The translations under genes were made by a program, and so were the position numbers. Source: JBBDSU01 sp040904825 (GTDB lineage: Bacteria; Actinomycetota; Nitriliruptoria; Nitriliruptorales; Nitriliruptoraceae). From it: a DNA stretch of 11,184 nucleotides. The stretch covers positions 1 to 11,184 of the forward strand of contig JBBDSU010000013.1 of NCBI GenBank assembly GCA_040904825.1, in the 5' to 3' direction. This document shows positions 1-7,146 of the stretch, piece by piece (the stretch's first letter is position 1; each line of letters starts with the position of its first letter). The notes under the pieces are model-generated. The model ran no database searches and was not told the origin of the DNA. It saw only the letters and a list, made by a program, of their open reading frames with translations.

Positions 1-258
1 GGAGCGCTCAAACACTTCTTCGACCAGATCTACTACCCGTGTCTGGCGGCAACCGAAGGACGCGGCTACGGCCTGTTCGTCCACGGCAACAATGACACGA
101 CCGGGGCTGTGCGTTCGGTGCAGACAGTGGTCAAGGGCCTGTCGTGGACACCGGTTGCGGAGCCGGTGTGCGTCGTGGCAACCCCGACCCGTGATGATCT
201 CGACGCTTGCCGTGAGCTCGGCGCAGTCGCTGCTGCCACCCTGACACTGCCGACCTGA
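1..258 (+). CDS. Flavodoxin-like / NAD(P)H-dependent FMN reductase-type protein, C-terminal part (5' end outside window)
   Basis: Frame 1 is open from the first base to a TGA at 256-258, giving the last 85 residues of a protein. The visible part starts with GALKHFFDQIYYPCL and continues with GLFVHGNNDTTGAVRSV. This resembles the C-terminal half of the flavodoxin fold found in small flavodoxin family proteins and FMN reductases, where the G-x-LK-x-FxD helix follows the flavin-binding loop and the next strand carries a conserved Gly/Asn-rich segment. Such proteins bind FMN in the cytoplasm and move electrons; the partner cannot be told from this fragment. The N-terminal phosphate-binding loop is outside the window, so FMN binding is inferred from family resemblance. 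The gene is convergent with the hydrolase at 330-2204. The 71-nt gap shows only a weak 4-bp hairpin (280-292) and no clear terminator. Confidence 0.78.
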   Translation, partial: GALKHFFDQIYYPCLAATEGRGYGLFVHGNNDTTGAVRSVQTVVKGLSWTPVAEPVCVVATPTRDDLDACRELGAVAAATLTLPT

Positions 259-329
259 ACAGGCCTGCCAACCTAGCCCGGGCATACCGCCCTGACTCAG
301 CCACACCAGCCGGACCCAGCCAGATCCAG

Positions 330-2204
330 TTACGACACTGTGGGCTTGGCCACCGGCAGGACAACCTGCGACGGATGATCCTTGTCGTGATGGATGGTGT
401 TGTCGGCAGGATGGACCGGCCCCGGTAGCCCCAGCGGCCCGCCGGTATTCAAGTTCACGTCGATCCGTGGGAAGTTTGACGACGACACATCGAAACGAAT
501 GCGGTGTCCCTTGACGAACAAGTTGCTCGTCGAGTGGAACGGCAGCTCGATCTCATAGATCTCGCCGGGGGTGATCAGTTCCGGCTTGCGGCGTCCATTG
601 CGGTATCTCATTCGCACCACCGCATCCTGAAGGTTCATCGCGAAGCCTTCGGGGAACGACGGACTCGGTGGGTGCACATCGATCAACTTGACCGTGAAAT
701 CGGTATCAGGCGCAGTGCTCGATACCCACAGGCGGGCAAGCAGCTCACCGGATACCTCCACATTTTCTTCCAGCGGTTCAGTCTGGAAGACGAGCACGTC
801 TTCACGCGTCGCCAGCGGCAGATTGTCGCGGCAGAACGGCTTGGACGCGTTCGCGCGTTGATCCTGGGCGGCGCCGTCGGCCATCCACGTCACACGACTC
901 GAGAAGTCTGGCCGTGAATACTCCATGAAGTTGCCACCGACGGTGGGCACCGGGTCGCGAGGATCGAAGGTGTAGGTCGTGCTTGCGTCGGCCTCATCCG
1001 GCAGCGATGGCCGCAGCGTCATGTCGCCGTGCAGGTAGTAGGGCACGGCTTCGACGTTGGCTGGTGGCCAGCTGTCAGCAGCCACCCAGTGACCGCCATG
1101 ATTGAGCCGCCCGTCGGCATTGACCTTGCCGTCACCCCCACCCATGACGAAATACTCGATTGTCGGACGGTCGAGCACGCCTGTGTCGATGCCTTTGAGG
1201 GTCTGGTCGAACCATTCGACGCGCCGGTCGCCGAAGATGTCCATCGTCGCGTTGTCGCCGAAGTCAACCCCACCGGCGAAGGTCGCCAGCATGTTGTGCT
1301 CCCAATGCCCAACAATCAAGCGAGTGGGGCCCTCGGCACGCTCGGTGAGGATGCGGAACTTGTCAACGTTGGCGGTCAGGTGATTGCCATACCAGCCACT
1401 CAAGAAGCAGATCGGGATGTCTTTCCACTCGAGGATCAACTCTTCGTCGCTCTTGCCCGAGTCTTTCCAGAATGGGTCATCGAGGTCGGCCGTCGTCGCA
1501 GTACGCAGATAGCGATCTTCGTATTGCGGTGACAGAGACAGCACGGTGGTGCCACGCGTCAACGGCGCATGCGGCCGTGAGAAGATCGAGAAGTACTTCT
1601 CGGGATGGTCATAGGCGTCCCGCAACGTGCGCTTGGTGTTGGGATCCCGCTCCAACAACTGCGCCATGAACAGCGAATGCCGCAGCCGAAACGCGAGCCC
1701 GAACGCACCGTTCATACGCGCCGGATACGACCCGTAGTTCAAGCCAGAGTCGATGATGTAGGCGCTGGCCAAACTCGGTGGCTGGACCGCAAGCACACCT
1801 TGGATGGTCTGGCCCATCGCCGAATGGCCCCACATCCCGACCTTGCCATCACACCACGGTTGTGCGGCGAACCATTCGATGGCGTCGTAGCCGTCGGTCG
1901 CTTCGTGCTTGGGGCGAAACTGTTTGGTGTCGAAGTCACCCTGGGTCTGTCGCCAATCCTGAATCGCCACGACATACCCGTGCCGAGCAAGAAACATCCC
2001 CTCGTCGAACCACCTCGCCTTGCCGTAAGGAGTGCGACACATCAACACCGGCAGCGGGTCATCGACAACCTTGCCGTCGACAGCCGGACGAAACAGGTCC
2101 GTCGCCAACTCAGTGCCATCACGTGCCGGGACAACAAAGTCCTTTTCGACGATGACCTCAAACTCAGGGCTCGAGGATTGGCCTGTTGCTCTACCCACAT
2201 TCAT
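330..2204 (-). CDS. CocE/NonD family alpha/beta hydrolase (X-Pro dipeptidyl-peptidase S15-like)
   Basis: A complete 624-residue protein of normal length for the family. Residues about 20-380 are the alpha/beta-hydrolase core with a cap. RTPYGK (Tyr60) matches the oxyanion-hole Tyr region of CocE, GHSAMG places the nucleophile at Ser128, and GHWEHN gives the catalytic His303. Residues about 390-620 form the jelly-roll domain (PepX_C type) seen in CocE and related acylases. No signal peptide is visible, so it is probably cytoplasmic. The family hydrolyses esters and amides such as cocaine, glutaryl-amides and acyl esters; the substrate here is unknown. The canonical GWYD Asp of CocE is GWYG here (Gly273, codon 1386-1388), so the triad acid is missing or supplied by another residue. 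The ATG at 2204 has only a weak purine stretch (AACGGG) upstream. The gene appears monocistronic and is convergent with the flavodoxin-like gene. Confidence 0.9.
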   Translation of the reverse strand: MNVGRATGQSSSPEFEVIVEKDFVVPARDGTELATDLFRPAVDGKVVDDPLPVLMCRTPYGKARWFDEGMFLARHGYVVAIQDWRQTQGDFDTKQFRPKHEATDGYDAIEWFAAQPWCDGKVGMWGHSAMGQTIQGVLAVQPPSLASAYIIDSGLNYGSYPARMNGAFGLAFRLRHSLFMAQLLERDPNTKRTLRDAYDHPEKYFSIFSRPHAPLTRGTTVLSLSPQYEDRYLRTATTADLDDPFWKDSGKSDEELILEWKDIPICFLSGWYGNHLTANVDKFRILTERAEGPTRLIVGHWEHNMLATFAGGVDFGDNATMDIFGDRRVEWFDQTLKGIDTGVLDRPTIEYFVMGGGDGKVNADGRLNHGGHWVAADSWPPANVEAVPYYLHGDMTLRPSLPDEADASTTYTFDPRDPVPTVGGNFMEYSRPDFSSRVTWMADGAAQDQRANASKPFCRDNLPLATREDVLVFQTEPLEENVEVSGELLARLWVSSTAPDTDFTVKLIDVHPPSPSFPEGFAMNLQDAVVRMRYRNGRRKPELITPGEIYEIELPFHSTSNLFVKGHRIRFDVSSSNFPRIDVNLNTGGPLGLPGPVHPADNTIHHDKDHPSQVVLPVAKPTVS

Positions 2205-2604
2205 CCCGTTCGTTTTGTGACGTCAAGTTCGTCATGTGCCGTCACGGAGCGACACCGCGCCAGGGGTGTTCACCGATCAACGACTGGCTTCAGCGTGAGA
2301 TGCTGACCGGATGATCCCAGCGAGTGAGGTCAATTGGTCGACGGTTCCGACGCCTGATACTCCACGATGCACAGACACGCCATTCCTACCACAGCGCGCG
2401 CATCAGCCCACAACGGCGCCAGGCGACAATCACCGCCGACACACAACGTCGCATCGGGACGCAACCATGGCAGCCGACCCCACAGCCTGACCACCAGCAC
2501 ACGACAACGCCATCCGGCACGCGAAACGAGCCCTCAAGGGTGAGCCACCCGACGGTGGACGACAAGACCGGGCACTACTCGACCGCGGACAATGAGGCCG
2601 CGAA
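2205..2604. other. Intergenic stretch of about 400 bp with no convincing gene
   Basis: This region separates the hydrolase start (2204, minus strand) from the end of the cupredoxin gene (2605, minus strand). Open frames here are rich in Arg, Thr, His and Gln and match no family I recognise. Visible structure includes the TGACG dyad at 2217-2245, a small hairpin GGGTG/CACCC at 2538-2550 that could help end the cupredoxin transcript but has no U-tract, and a 10-bp direct repeat ACTACTCGAC at 2574-2583 and 2604-2613. The part at 2260-2530 shows nothing I can name. It may be a degraded gene, but I cannot prove it. Confidence 0.5.
2217..2245. promoter_or_regulatory. Possible operator: dyad of TGACG boxes upstream of the hydrolase gene
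   Basis: GTGACG at 2217-2222 and CGTCAC at 2240-2245 form an exact 6-bp inverted repeat with a 17-bp spacer. The left arm sits inside the palindrome TGACGTCA (2218-2225) and another CGTCA lies at 2230-2234. The cluster is 13-41 bp upstream of the hydrolase ATG, where a repressor site could lie. No regulator gene is adjacent, so this is only a candidate. Confidence 0.25.
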
Positions 2605-2982
2605 CTACTCGACGGTGAGTGTCGCGGACATCGTCGGATGAATGGTGCAAACGAACTCGTAGGCGCCCGGGCTATCAGGCGCTACGAACGTCGCTGTGCT
2701 GCTCCCTGAGACACTGACATCGAATGCATCACCGGTGACGGTGTGGCCTGCCGAATCACGGTTGTCGACGAGGATCTCGGCGCCGGATGCGACGGTGAGA
2801 TCCTCGAAGGCAAACCCTTCAATCACGAGCACGGGTCCGTCGGGGTCGGCCGGTTCGGAAGCTTCGCTCTCCGCAGGAGCCGACTCGGCAGGAGCAGGTT
2901 CAGTCGCACTGTCTTCTGCCGTCCCCCCACAGGCTCCGAGAACGATGGCGGACAACAGGGCGACAAGGCGTGCAGTACGCAT
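2605..2982 (-). CDS. Cupredoxin-like blue copper lipoprotein (amicyanin/plastocyanin type)
   Basis: A 125-residue protein with a bacterial lipoprotein signal: basic start MRTAR, hydrophobic core, then lipobox L15-G-A-C18, so it should be lipid-anchored outside the membrane. Residues 20-50 are a low-complexity Ala/Glu/Ser/Pro tether. Residues 51-125 are a single cupredoxin beta-barrel. The four type 1 copper ligands are present: His80 (SAGHTV), then Cys112, His115 and Met118 in CTIHPTM. The C-x2-H-x2-M spacing matches amicyanin rather than plastocyanin (C-x2-H-x4-M). It probably carries single electrons or buffers copper at the cell surface; the partner is unknown. I chose the ATG at 2982 because GGGAGGA (2988-2994) precedes it at 5 nt and it begins the signal peptide. 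The frame is open further upstream, but that part is Arg-rich and overlaps the promoter. The gene appears to stand alone. Confidence 0.87.
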   Translation of the reverse strand: MRTARLVALLSAIVLGACGGTAEDSATEPAPAESAPAESEASEPADPDGPVLVIEGFAFEDLTVASGAEILVDNRDSAGHTVTGDAFDVSVSGSSTATFVAPDSPGAYEFVCTIHPTMSATLTVE

Positions 2983-3040
2983 GACATTCCTCCCACGACG
3001 TCGACGGCAGTCGATTCGCACGACCGTCTGCGACGCTTCG

Positions 3041-3069
3041 AACCTAGGAGCATCCGCTGAACAAGGCAA
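3041..3069 (-). promoter_or_regulatory. Predicted housekeeping-type promoter for the cupredoxin gene
   Basis: On the minus strand TTGCCT (3069-3064) and TAGGTT (3046-3041) are separated by exactly 17 bp. TTGNCN with TANNNT is an acceptable actinobacterial sigma-70-type promoter. The predicted transcript would start near 3035 and leave a leader of about 50 nt before the strong ribosome binding site. Position and spacing fit; the match to consensus is moderate. Confidence 0.4.
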
Positions 3070-3075
3070 GGGTCA

Positions 3076-3297
3076 TCAACGGTGATCGGCGCTAGACAGC
3101 GTCCGCATCACCAGAGCGGCACGGTCGCTTCCGTCGGCTAAGTCCAACCGGATCGCAAACCCCGCAGCCGCGGATCCCAGCGTCACCCGACGCTCGGTGT
3201 GACGCAGACTTGCGTCTACCGACGCGTCCTTCGAGGCCCATCCTCCTTGCCCTTGGGAACCGTTGATTCAGAGGAAGCCGTCGTCGTGTCCCCAGCA
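3076..3297 (-). other. Unresolved stretch: coding-like minus-strand sequence split between two frames, or just 3' untranslated structure
   Basis: One minus-strand frame is open from after a stop at 3268-3270 down to TGA at 3076-3078 (63 codons). It reads like protein in its second half (GFAIRLDLADGSDRAALVMR), with mostly G/C third positions but no good start codon or ribosome binding site. A second frame, open from within the TgpA end to TAG at 3216-3218, reads DAGDTTTASSESTVPKGKED. Joined, they could be a small gene with a frameshift near 3245-3220. A third frame with an ATG overlapping the TgpA stop is Arg/Cys-rich and looks spurious. The hairpin cluster lies in the same bases and offers a non-coding explanation. 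I do not recognise any family here. Confidence 0.3.
3150..3216 (-). terminator. Cluster of adjacent hairpins downstream of the transglutaminase gene, candidate operon terminator
   Basis: Reading the minus strand after the TgpA stop, three dyads follow within 70 nt. First is GACGCA-AGTC-TGCGTC (3216-3201), a perfect 6-bp stem. Second is a stem of 9 pairs with one bulge and a 3-nt loop (3203-3194 pairing with 3190-3182). Third is GGATCCGC pairing with GCGATCC (3177-3170 with 3156-3150) with one bulge. There is no U-tract, but terminators without one are common in actinobacteria. The first two share GTC at 3203-3201, so they cannot both form fully. The distance from the TgpA stop is about 80 nt. 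The role is inferred from structure and position only. Confidence 0.4.
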
Positions 3298-5829
3298 TCA
3301 CCCGAGGCGCATCGACTCGGGGGCGAGACGGCCACGGAGTGACAGGCGCCGCCGCAGTGCGACAAGCTTGCGATAGCCCGACCGCATCCGGATTGCCATG
3401 CCGGTCACCGGCAACCGCAGCGGTGCGACCAACCGGTGTCGCAGAGGCACCGACTTCCGCAGCGCGGCCACAGCACTGCCGACACTTTCGATGACCTCAT
3501 CGGCCGCCTCATCACTGATGTCACCGCCAAACGCCGCCGCCTGCATCGAGGCAACGACAGCCTTCGGTAGCTCGACTGTTCTGTGCTCACGCCGCCATCG
3601 GTCAATGACTTCAGGCAAGGTTTCATGTGGTAGGCGGCCGATGCCGTAGGAGGCGGCCGTGGCCAACAGAAATCGCTGCGCTGCGACAAGACGTGCCCGC
3701 GCCGTCGCATGCGGCGGAATTCTGGTCCGCATGACGTGCACAGCAATGGCAACGATGAGGACGGCAGCCAGCACTGCTGCCACCACTATGGCCGTCACTT
3801 GCGACGTGGCCATGTCATCGTCGTCGGTTGGTGTGGTTTCGGCCGGAGTCAGCAGCCCCAGGTCGCCTGCGAGAAACTCATCGTCCAGAAACTCGTCGTC
3901 AAACCATTGGCTCTCGTCGCCAGACCCACCTGCCAACTCGCGAGCTTCCCGCTGCCTGACGTTTTCGAGCGGCGCGAGATCATCAAACCTGGGCACGATC
4001 TGAGTGCGATCACCACGCGGCGTGGGCTCAAAGCTGATCCACCCGTGATCCGGGAACAGCACCTCAACCCACACATGCGCGTCAGCAGTCGACACGGTGA
4101 ATTCGGTCAGGACGTCGCCTTGGTCTTCACGAGGCGGTCCCGTCACTCGCCCGGGAAGGAAACCAAGCGCGACGCGCGCAGGGATCCCGGTCTGGCGCAA
4201 CATCACGGCCATCGCCGTCGCAAAATGCACGCAGTAGCCGACGCGCTGCTCAAAGACGAACGCGGCGACTGCGCCATCATCGGCCAGAGCCGGCACATCG
4301 AGGGAATAAGAGAACAGACCTTCTGGATCTGCGAACCAGTCCTGCAGCGCAAGTGCCTTCTCGACGGGACTTGTCGCCCCGGCGGCGCGATACACCTCCT
4401 CGGCAACGGCCCCCAGTTCGGTGTAATCCTGGGGAAGTTCGGTGAATTGGGCCAGCGTCTCCGGGTCATAGGTCACATCGACCAGGTCGGCGAAGGTCGG
4501 CGCCGGTCGGGCGGCAACGACGCGATAGTCCAGTCCTGTCCGCGACGGACGGCTGGTCTCTGTGGGTTCGCGCTCGTCGAACATGTCAAGCATGAGGAGG
4601 AACCCGCCCTCACGTGACCAAGCCATCTCGTGGCGTTCCGGGCCCGATACCGCCAGCGGCTGGTAGGGCACGGGAAGGAAATTCCCGGAGAAGTCGAGCA
4701 CCTCAATGTCAGCAACCACACGGTGGGTCCTGGCTGCGGACACCTCAAAGGGCAGGAGTTCAGAGGCGGATATCATCGAATCTGGCTGCGGGCCAGGTCC
4801 TCTATTAGCGGTGGAAGCCAGACGCCATGACCGCCCGTCGAAATAGTCGAGACCTGCGAGGCGCAGGTACGTGCGATGGCTGATCCGAGTACGAAACAGA
4901 TCTCTCGGCTCCTGTTGGCCAAGCCGCTGGGAGACATTGACCACTGCTTCGTAGCCACGCCCGGCCGATGATCCCACCGATACCCACCCTCGCTCGCCGT
5001 AGCCCGGCAGGATCCCCGGCGCGATCGCGCCGATACTGATGGCGAACACTGCGAGCTTGGTGCCAGCGGCTGGCACAACCTTCGATGATCGCGGACCTGT
5101 TTCAATGCCGGCAGGTCGGCTGATGAGCATCGTGAATGCAGCCGCCGCCATAAAGGGCACCGCCGTCGTCCAGGTTCGTCCTGCCTGCCAGGCGACGAGG
5201 GGACTTGCCCATAGCACCATCAACGCGATCAGTGCGATGCCGGGCCGGCCTTTGCGCACGACAGCTTCAGCCGCAACATGGCCGACGATCCACCACGCGC
5301 CAACCACTATCAGCCTCATGCCGAGAAATGGCTCGGTCGGCGCCCGGACCACGTTGACCTCAACGAGGCCGTCGGCCAGGACCCGCAGCAGTTCGAACAT
5401 CGTCGTCGGACCCGGCACGACTGGTCGTGAAGACAGGCCGAGCATCCATGGCAGCGCAAAAAGCAATGCCAGACCAGACACGACCGCAGTGGCGGCCATG
5501 CCCCGCTTGAAGACGTTCATCGCGACAACGATGACCAGTGCTGCGACCCCGGCGGAAAAGGCCGGCAGGCGCCAGCTCGCGTCGGTGAATACGCGGCCGT
5601 AGGCGGGAAGGATCATCACAAACATCACGACAAGCATGGCCAGCACGCCGCGGGTGCGACCATCCACTGCACGGATGAGGCGAGTCGCAATCGGCGAGTG
5701 ACCGTCGCTACCGCGTTCGGTCAACCCACGGGAACCGGACAGCGACGAGGTGTTCGCGGGTGACCCTTGCGGTTGCGAACCGTCTTCCGGCCGCTCGCTC
5801 GGCCGCACACCACCCACTGACGAGTTCAT
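3298..5829 (-). CDS. TgpA-type transglutaminase-like membrane protein (DUF3488/transglutaminase)
   Basis: 843 residues from the ATG at 5829, which overlaps the DUF58 stop as ATGA and is preceded by GGAGAG. Residues about 60-275 hold roughly seven membrane segments (the TgpA N-terminal domain). Then follows an extracytoplasmic part with a transglutaminase-like core: Cys533 in VGYCVHFATAMAVML, His585 in TADAHVWVEVLF, and Glu601 in WISFEPTP. Asp is the textbook third residue, but FEPTP is common in this family as I recall it. An acidic linker with tandem DDEFL (about 643-653) precedes a last membrane helix (about 677-699), and a basic cytoplasmic tail ends at the TGA. The family is thought to act as a membrane-anchored protease or transglutaminase on envelope substrates; the reaction is not settled. 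As the last gene of MoxR-DUF58-TgpA it is probably translationally coupled to DUF58. The frame stays open upstream to 5970, but that part only shadows the DUF58 tail. Confidence 0.9.
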   Translation of the reverse strand: MNSSVGGVRPSERPEDGSQPQGSPANTSSLSGSRGLTERGSDGHSPIATRLIRAVDGRTRGVLAMLVVMFVMILPAYGRVFTDASWRLPAFSAGVAALVIVVAMNVFKRGMAATAVVSGLALLFALPWMLGLSSRPVVPGPTTMFELLRVLADGLVEVNVVRAPTEPFLGMRLIVVGAWWIVGHVAAEAVVRKGRPGIALIALMVLWASPLVAWQAGRTWTTAVPFMAAAAFTMLISRPAGIETGPRSSKVVPAAGTKLAVFAISIGAIAPGILPGYGERGWVSVGSSAGRGYEAVVNVSQRLGQQEPRDLFRTRISHRTYLRLAGLDYFDGRSWRLASTANRGPGPQPDSMISASELLPFEVSAARTHRVVADIEVLDFSGNFLPVPYQPLAVSGPERHEMAWSREGGFLLMLDMFDEREPTETSRPSRTGLDYRVVAARPAPTFADLVDVTYDPETLAQFTELPQDYTELGAVAEEVYRAAGATSPVEKALALQDWFADPEGLFSYSLDVPALADDGAVAAFVFEQRVGYCVHFATAMAVMLRQTGIPARVALGFLPGRVTGPPREDQGDVLTEFTVSTADAHVWVEVLFPDHGWISFEPTPRGDRTQIVPRFDDLAPLENVRQREARELAGGSGDESQWFDDEFLDDEFLAGDLGLLTPAETTPTDDDDMATSQVTAIVVAAVLAAVLIVAIAVHVMRTRIPPHATARARLVAAQRFLLATAASYGIGRLPHETLPEVIDRWRREHRTVELPKAVVASMQAAAFGGDISDEAADEVIESVGSAVAALRKSVPLRHRLVAPLRLPVTGMAIRMRSGYRKLVALRRRLSLRGRLAPESMRLG
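3873..3902 (-). repeat. Two-copy 15-bp repeat encoding DDEFL-DDEFL in the TgpA linker
   Basis: Copies at 3873-3887 and 3888-3902 begin GAAACTC and differ at two bases. They encode the tandem DDEFL in the acidic segment just before the last membrane helix. The period is a multiple of three, so the frame is kept. Confidence 0.7.
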
Positions 5830-7142
5830 CGTGCTCTCCGCGACGAAGCGCTCGACGGTTGAGAGGTAGGCGGCCGGACGCCGGAAGACTGAACGCCCGG
5901 CAACTGAACGCCCGACATTCGAGCGCCGGATGGCTGGGCGCCAGCCGTAGAGGCGACGATCTCTGTCCACCGCTGGTCCAGTTGGTCGCCTCTGCGCACG
6001 ACCGTCGATCGGATTCCGGCGACCCTCAGCGCGGCCACGGCTGAGTCGGCTTGCCGGCTGCCTCCGCGATCATCGTGGCTGGGTGGGTCAACGACCATCA
6101 CCGCCCGCGTTGCGAAACCGCGTGCCGACCTGATCAGTTGCCGCAACTCCCTGGCATCGGGCGTGGTGACCACCGCAATGAACGTTCCGTTTCCAGTCAT
6201 GCCTTGAGCGACTTGCCGCATGGTTGCTTCCAGGTCAACGTCTGCCGGTTGCACCTCAGCAAGCCGTCCGATGAGCACGTCCCATGGAGCAGGTTGAGGT
6301 GGCCGGACCATGGGCCGATCCACGACGGCGACGGCGCGGCCCCGGACGGCGAGGTGGTAGGCAACGCTGGCACCTGCTGCCACCACGCTCTCGATGCTGG
6401 CAGTCGGCCCACTGCCTGCCTGTCGATCCGCACGGACATCGAGAAGCACCAACGCGGTCGGCGCATGGGGCGCCTCGCTACGCCGGACAATGAGCTTTCC
6501 GCGGTGAGCCGTTGAGGCCCAATGAACTGTGCGAAGGTCGTCGCCATCGACGTATTCACGGATTCCGGCGAACTCTCTACCATCGCGTTCAACGCGGTGG
6601 CTGCCTCCGCGACTGCCTGTCGTGGCACTTTCCAGCACCAGGCCCGCTGGCAACGGCACCACCGGTGGAAGCACCGTCACCGTTCCGGTCATAGCGAACG
6701 ACTTGGTGCGCATCACGATCCCGAACGGATCGGCAGTCCTCACCTGCAATGGCCCGATGGTCGCCTTCCCACGTCTGGTGCCATCCAACTCGTAGGTCAC
6801 GACCGCACTGCGATAGGCCCTGATAACACCCAGGCGCACTGGATCGGGACTGGCGAATCCATCGGGTACGGCATCGAGCAGTTCCAGCGGCGTCGTCGGA
6901 CGGCCCGACAAGTTGTTGACCGTCAGGGTCACAATTGCCTGTTCACCGAAGCTCACCACTGCCGGGGCGATAGCCCGATCGACGTTGATCTTGCTGATGC
7001 CGGACCAGGTCTGCGCCAGCGCACCGAGCACCGCAACCAGCATCGCGACCGACACCATCTGCAGTTCGCGAATACCGAACACTCGGGCGGCGAGGAAGAT
7101 CGCAAGCGCTGCGATCAGCATTCCCCAGCCGCGTCGGGTCAC
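5826..7142 (-). CDS. DUF58 domain-containing membrane protein
   Basis: 438 residues starting with GTG at 7142, 4 nt after the MoxR stop, with GGAG 7 nt upstream inside the MoxR 3' end. Residues about 8-24 and 28-45 are two closely spaced membrane helices. RRGKATIGPLQVRTADPFGI (123-142) is the family's beta-rich domain signature, and REYVDGDDLRTVHWASTAHR (195-214) with LIVRRSEAP after it is the DUF58 core motif. DUF58 is related to von Willebrand A-like folds and is the standard partner of MoxR ATPases. It probably receives MoxR action at the membrane and passes it on to TgpA or envelope targets, which is inference. The C-terminal 40 residues are a low-complexity Ser/Pro/Gly tail built from five-residue repeats. 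The stop TGA overlaps the TgpA ATG. Family assignment is firm; the biochemical role is not. Confidence 0.92.
   Translation of the reverse strand: MTRRGWGMLIAALAIFLAARVFGIRELQMVSVAMLVAVLGALAQTWSGISKINVDRAIAPAVVSFGEQAIVTLTVNNLSGRPTTPLELLDAVPDGFASPDPVRLGVIRAYRSAVVTYELDGTRRGKATIGPLQVRTADPFGIVMRTKSFAMTGTVTVLPPVVPLPAGLVLESATTGSRGGSHRVERDGREFAGIREYVDGDDLRTVHWASTAHRGKLIVRRSEAPHAPTALVLLDVRADRQAGSGPTASIESVVAAGASVAYHLAVRGRAVAVVDRPMVRPPQPAPWDVLIGRLAEVQPADVDLEATMRQVAQGMTGNGTFIAVVTTPDARELRQLIRSARGFATRAVMVVDPPSHDDRGGSRQADSAVAALRVAGIRSTVVRRGDQLDQRWTEIVASTAGAQPSGARMSGVQLPGVQSSGVRPPTSQPSSASSRRAR
5877..5944 (-). repeat. 15-bp tandem repeats, about 4.5 copies, in the DUF58 C-terminal tail
   Basis: Units at 5877-5891, 5892-5906, 5907-5921 and 5922-5936, plus part of a fifth to 5944, share a core like NNCGCCNGNNNNCTG. 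On the minus strand they encode (Q/R)-x-(S/P)-G-(A/V) pentapeptides: QPSGA, RMSGV, QLPGV, QSSGV. The unit keeps the frame, which suggests slippage-expanded disordered tail sequence. Confidence 0.8.
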
Positions 7143-7146
7143 CAGT

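Noticed and set aside
1605..2306. Plus-strand open frame opposite the hydrolase N-terminus
   Set aside because: Antisense to the conserved alpha/beta-hydrolase core; no ribosome binding site or family motif.
2324..2641. Plus-strand frame of about 105 codons in the intergenic stretch
   Set aside because: Rich in Arg, Thr, His and Gln, overlaps the 3' end of the cupredoxin gene on the other strand, and has no clear ribosome binding site.
3031..3047. GGTTCGAA on the minus strand, resembling a tRNA T-loop
   Set aside because: No cloverleaf can be built around it; it overlaps the predicted cupredoxin promoter -10.
2983..3069. Upstream start for the cupredoxin adding 29 residues
   Set aside because: It would hide the lipoprotein signal peptide and overlap the predicted promoter; ATG 2982 follows GGGAGGA.
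3092..3301. Small minus-strand frame whose ATG overlaps the TgpA stop
   Set aside because: Arg/Gly/Cys-rich translation, irregular third-position use and overlap with the hairpin cluster; a neighbouring frame looks more protein-like.
3709..4617. Plus-strand open frame of about 300 codons opposite TgpA
   Set aside because: Antisense to the transglutaminase catalytic region; composition is not protein-like.
5830..5970. Upstream start for TgpA adding 47 residues
   Set aside because: The added part is an Arg-rich shadow of the DUF58 repeat tail; ATG 5829 has a ribosome binding site and the typical ATGA overlap.
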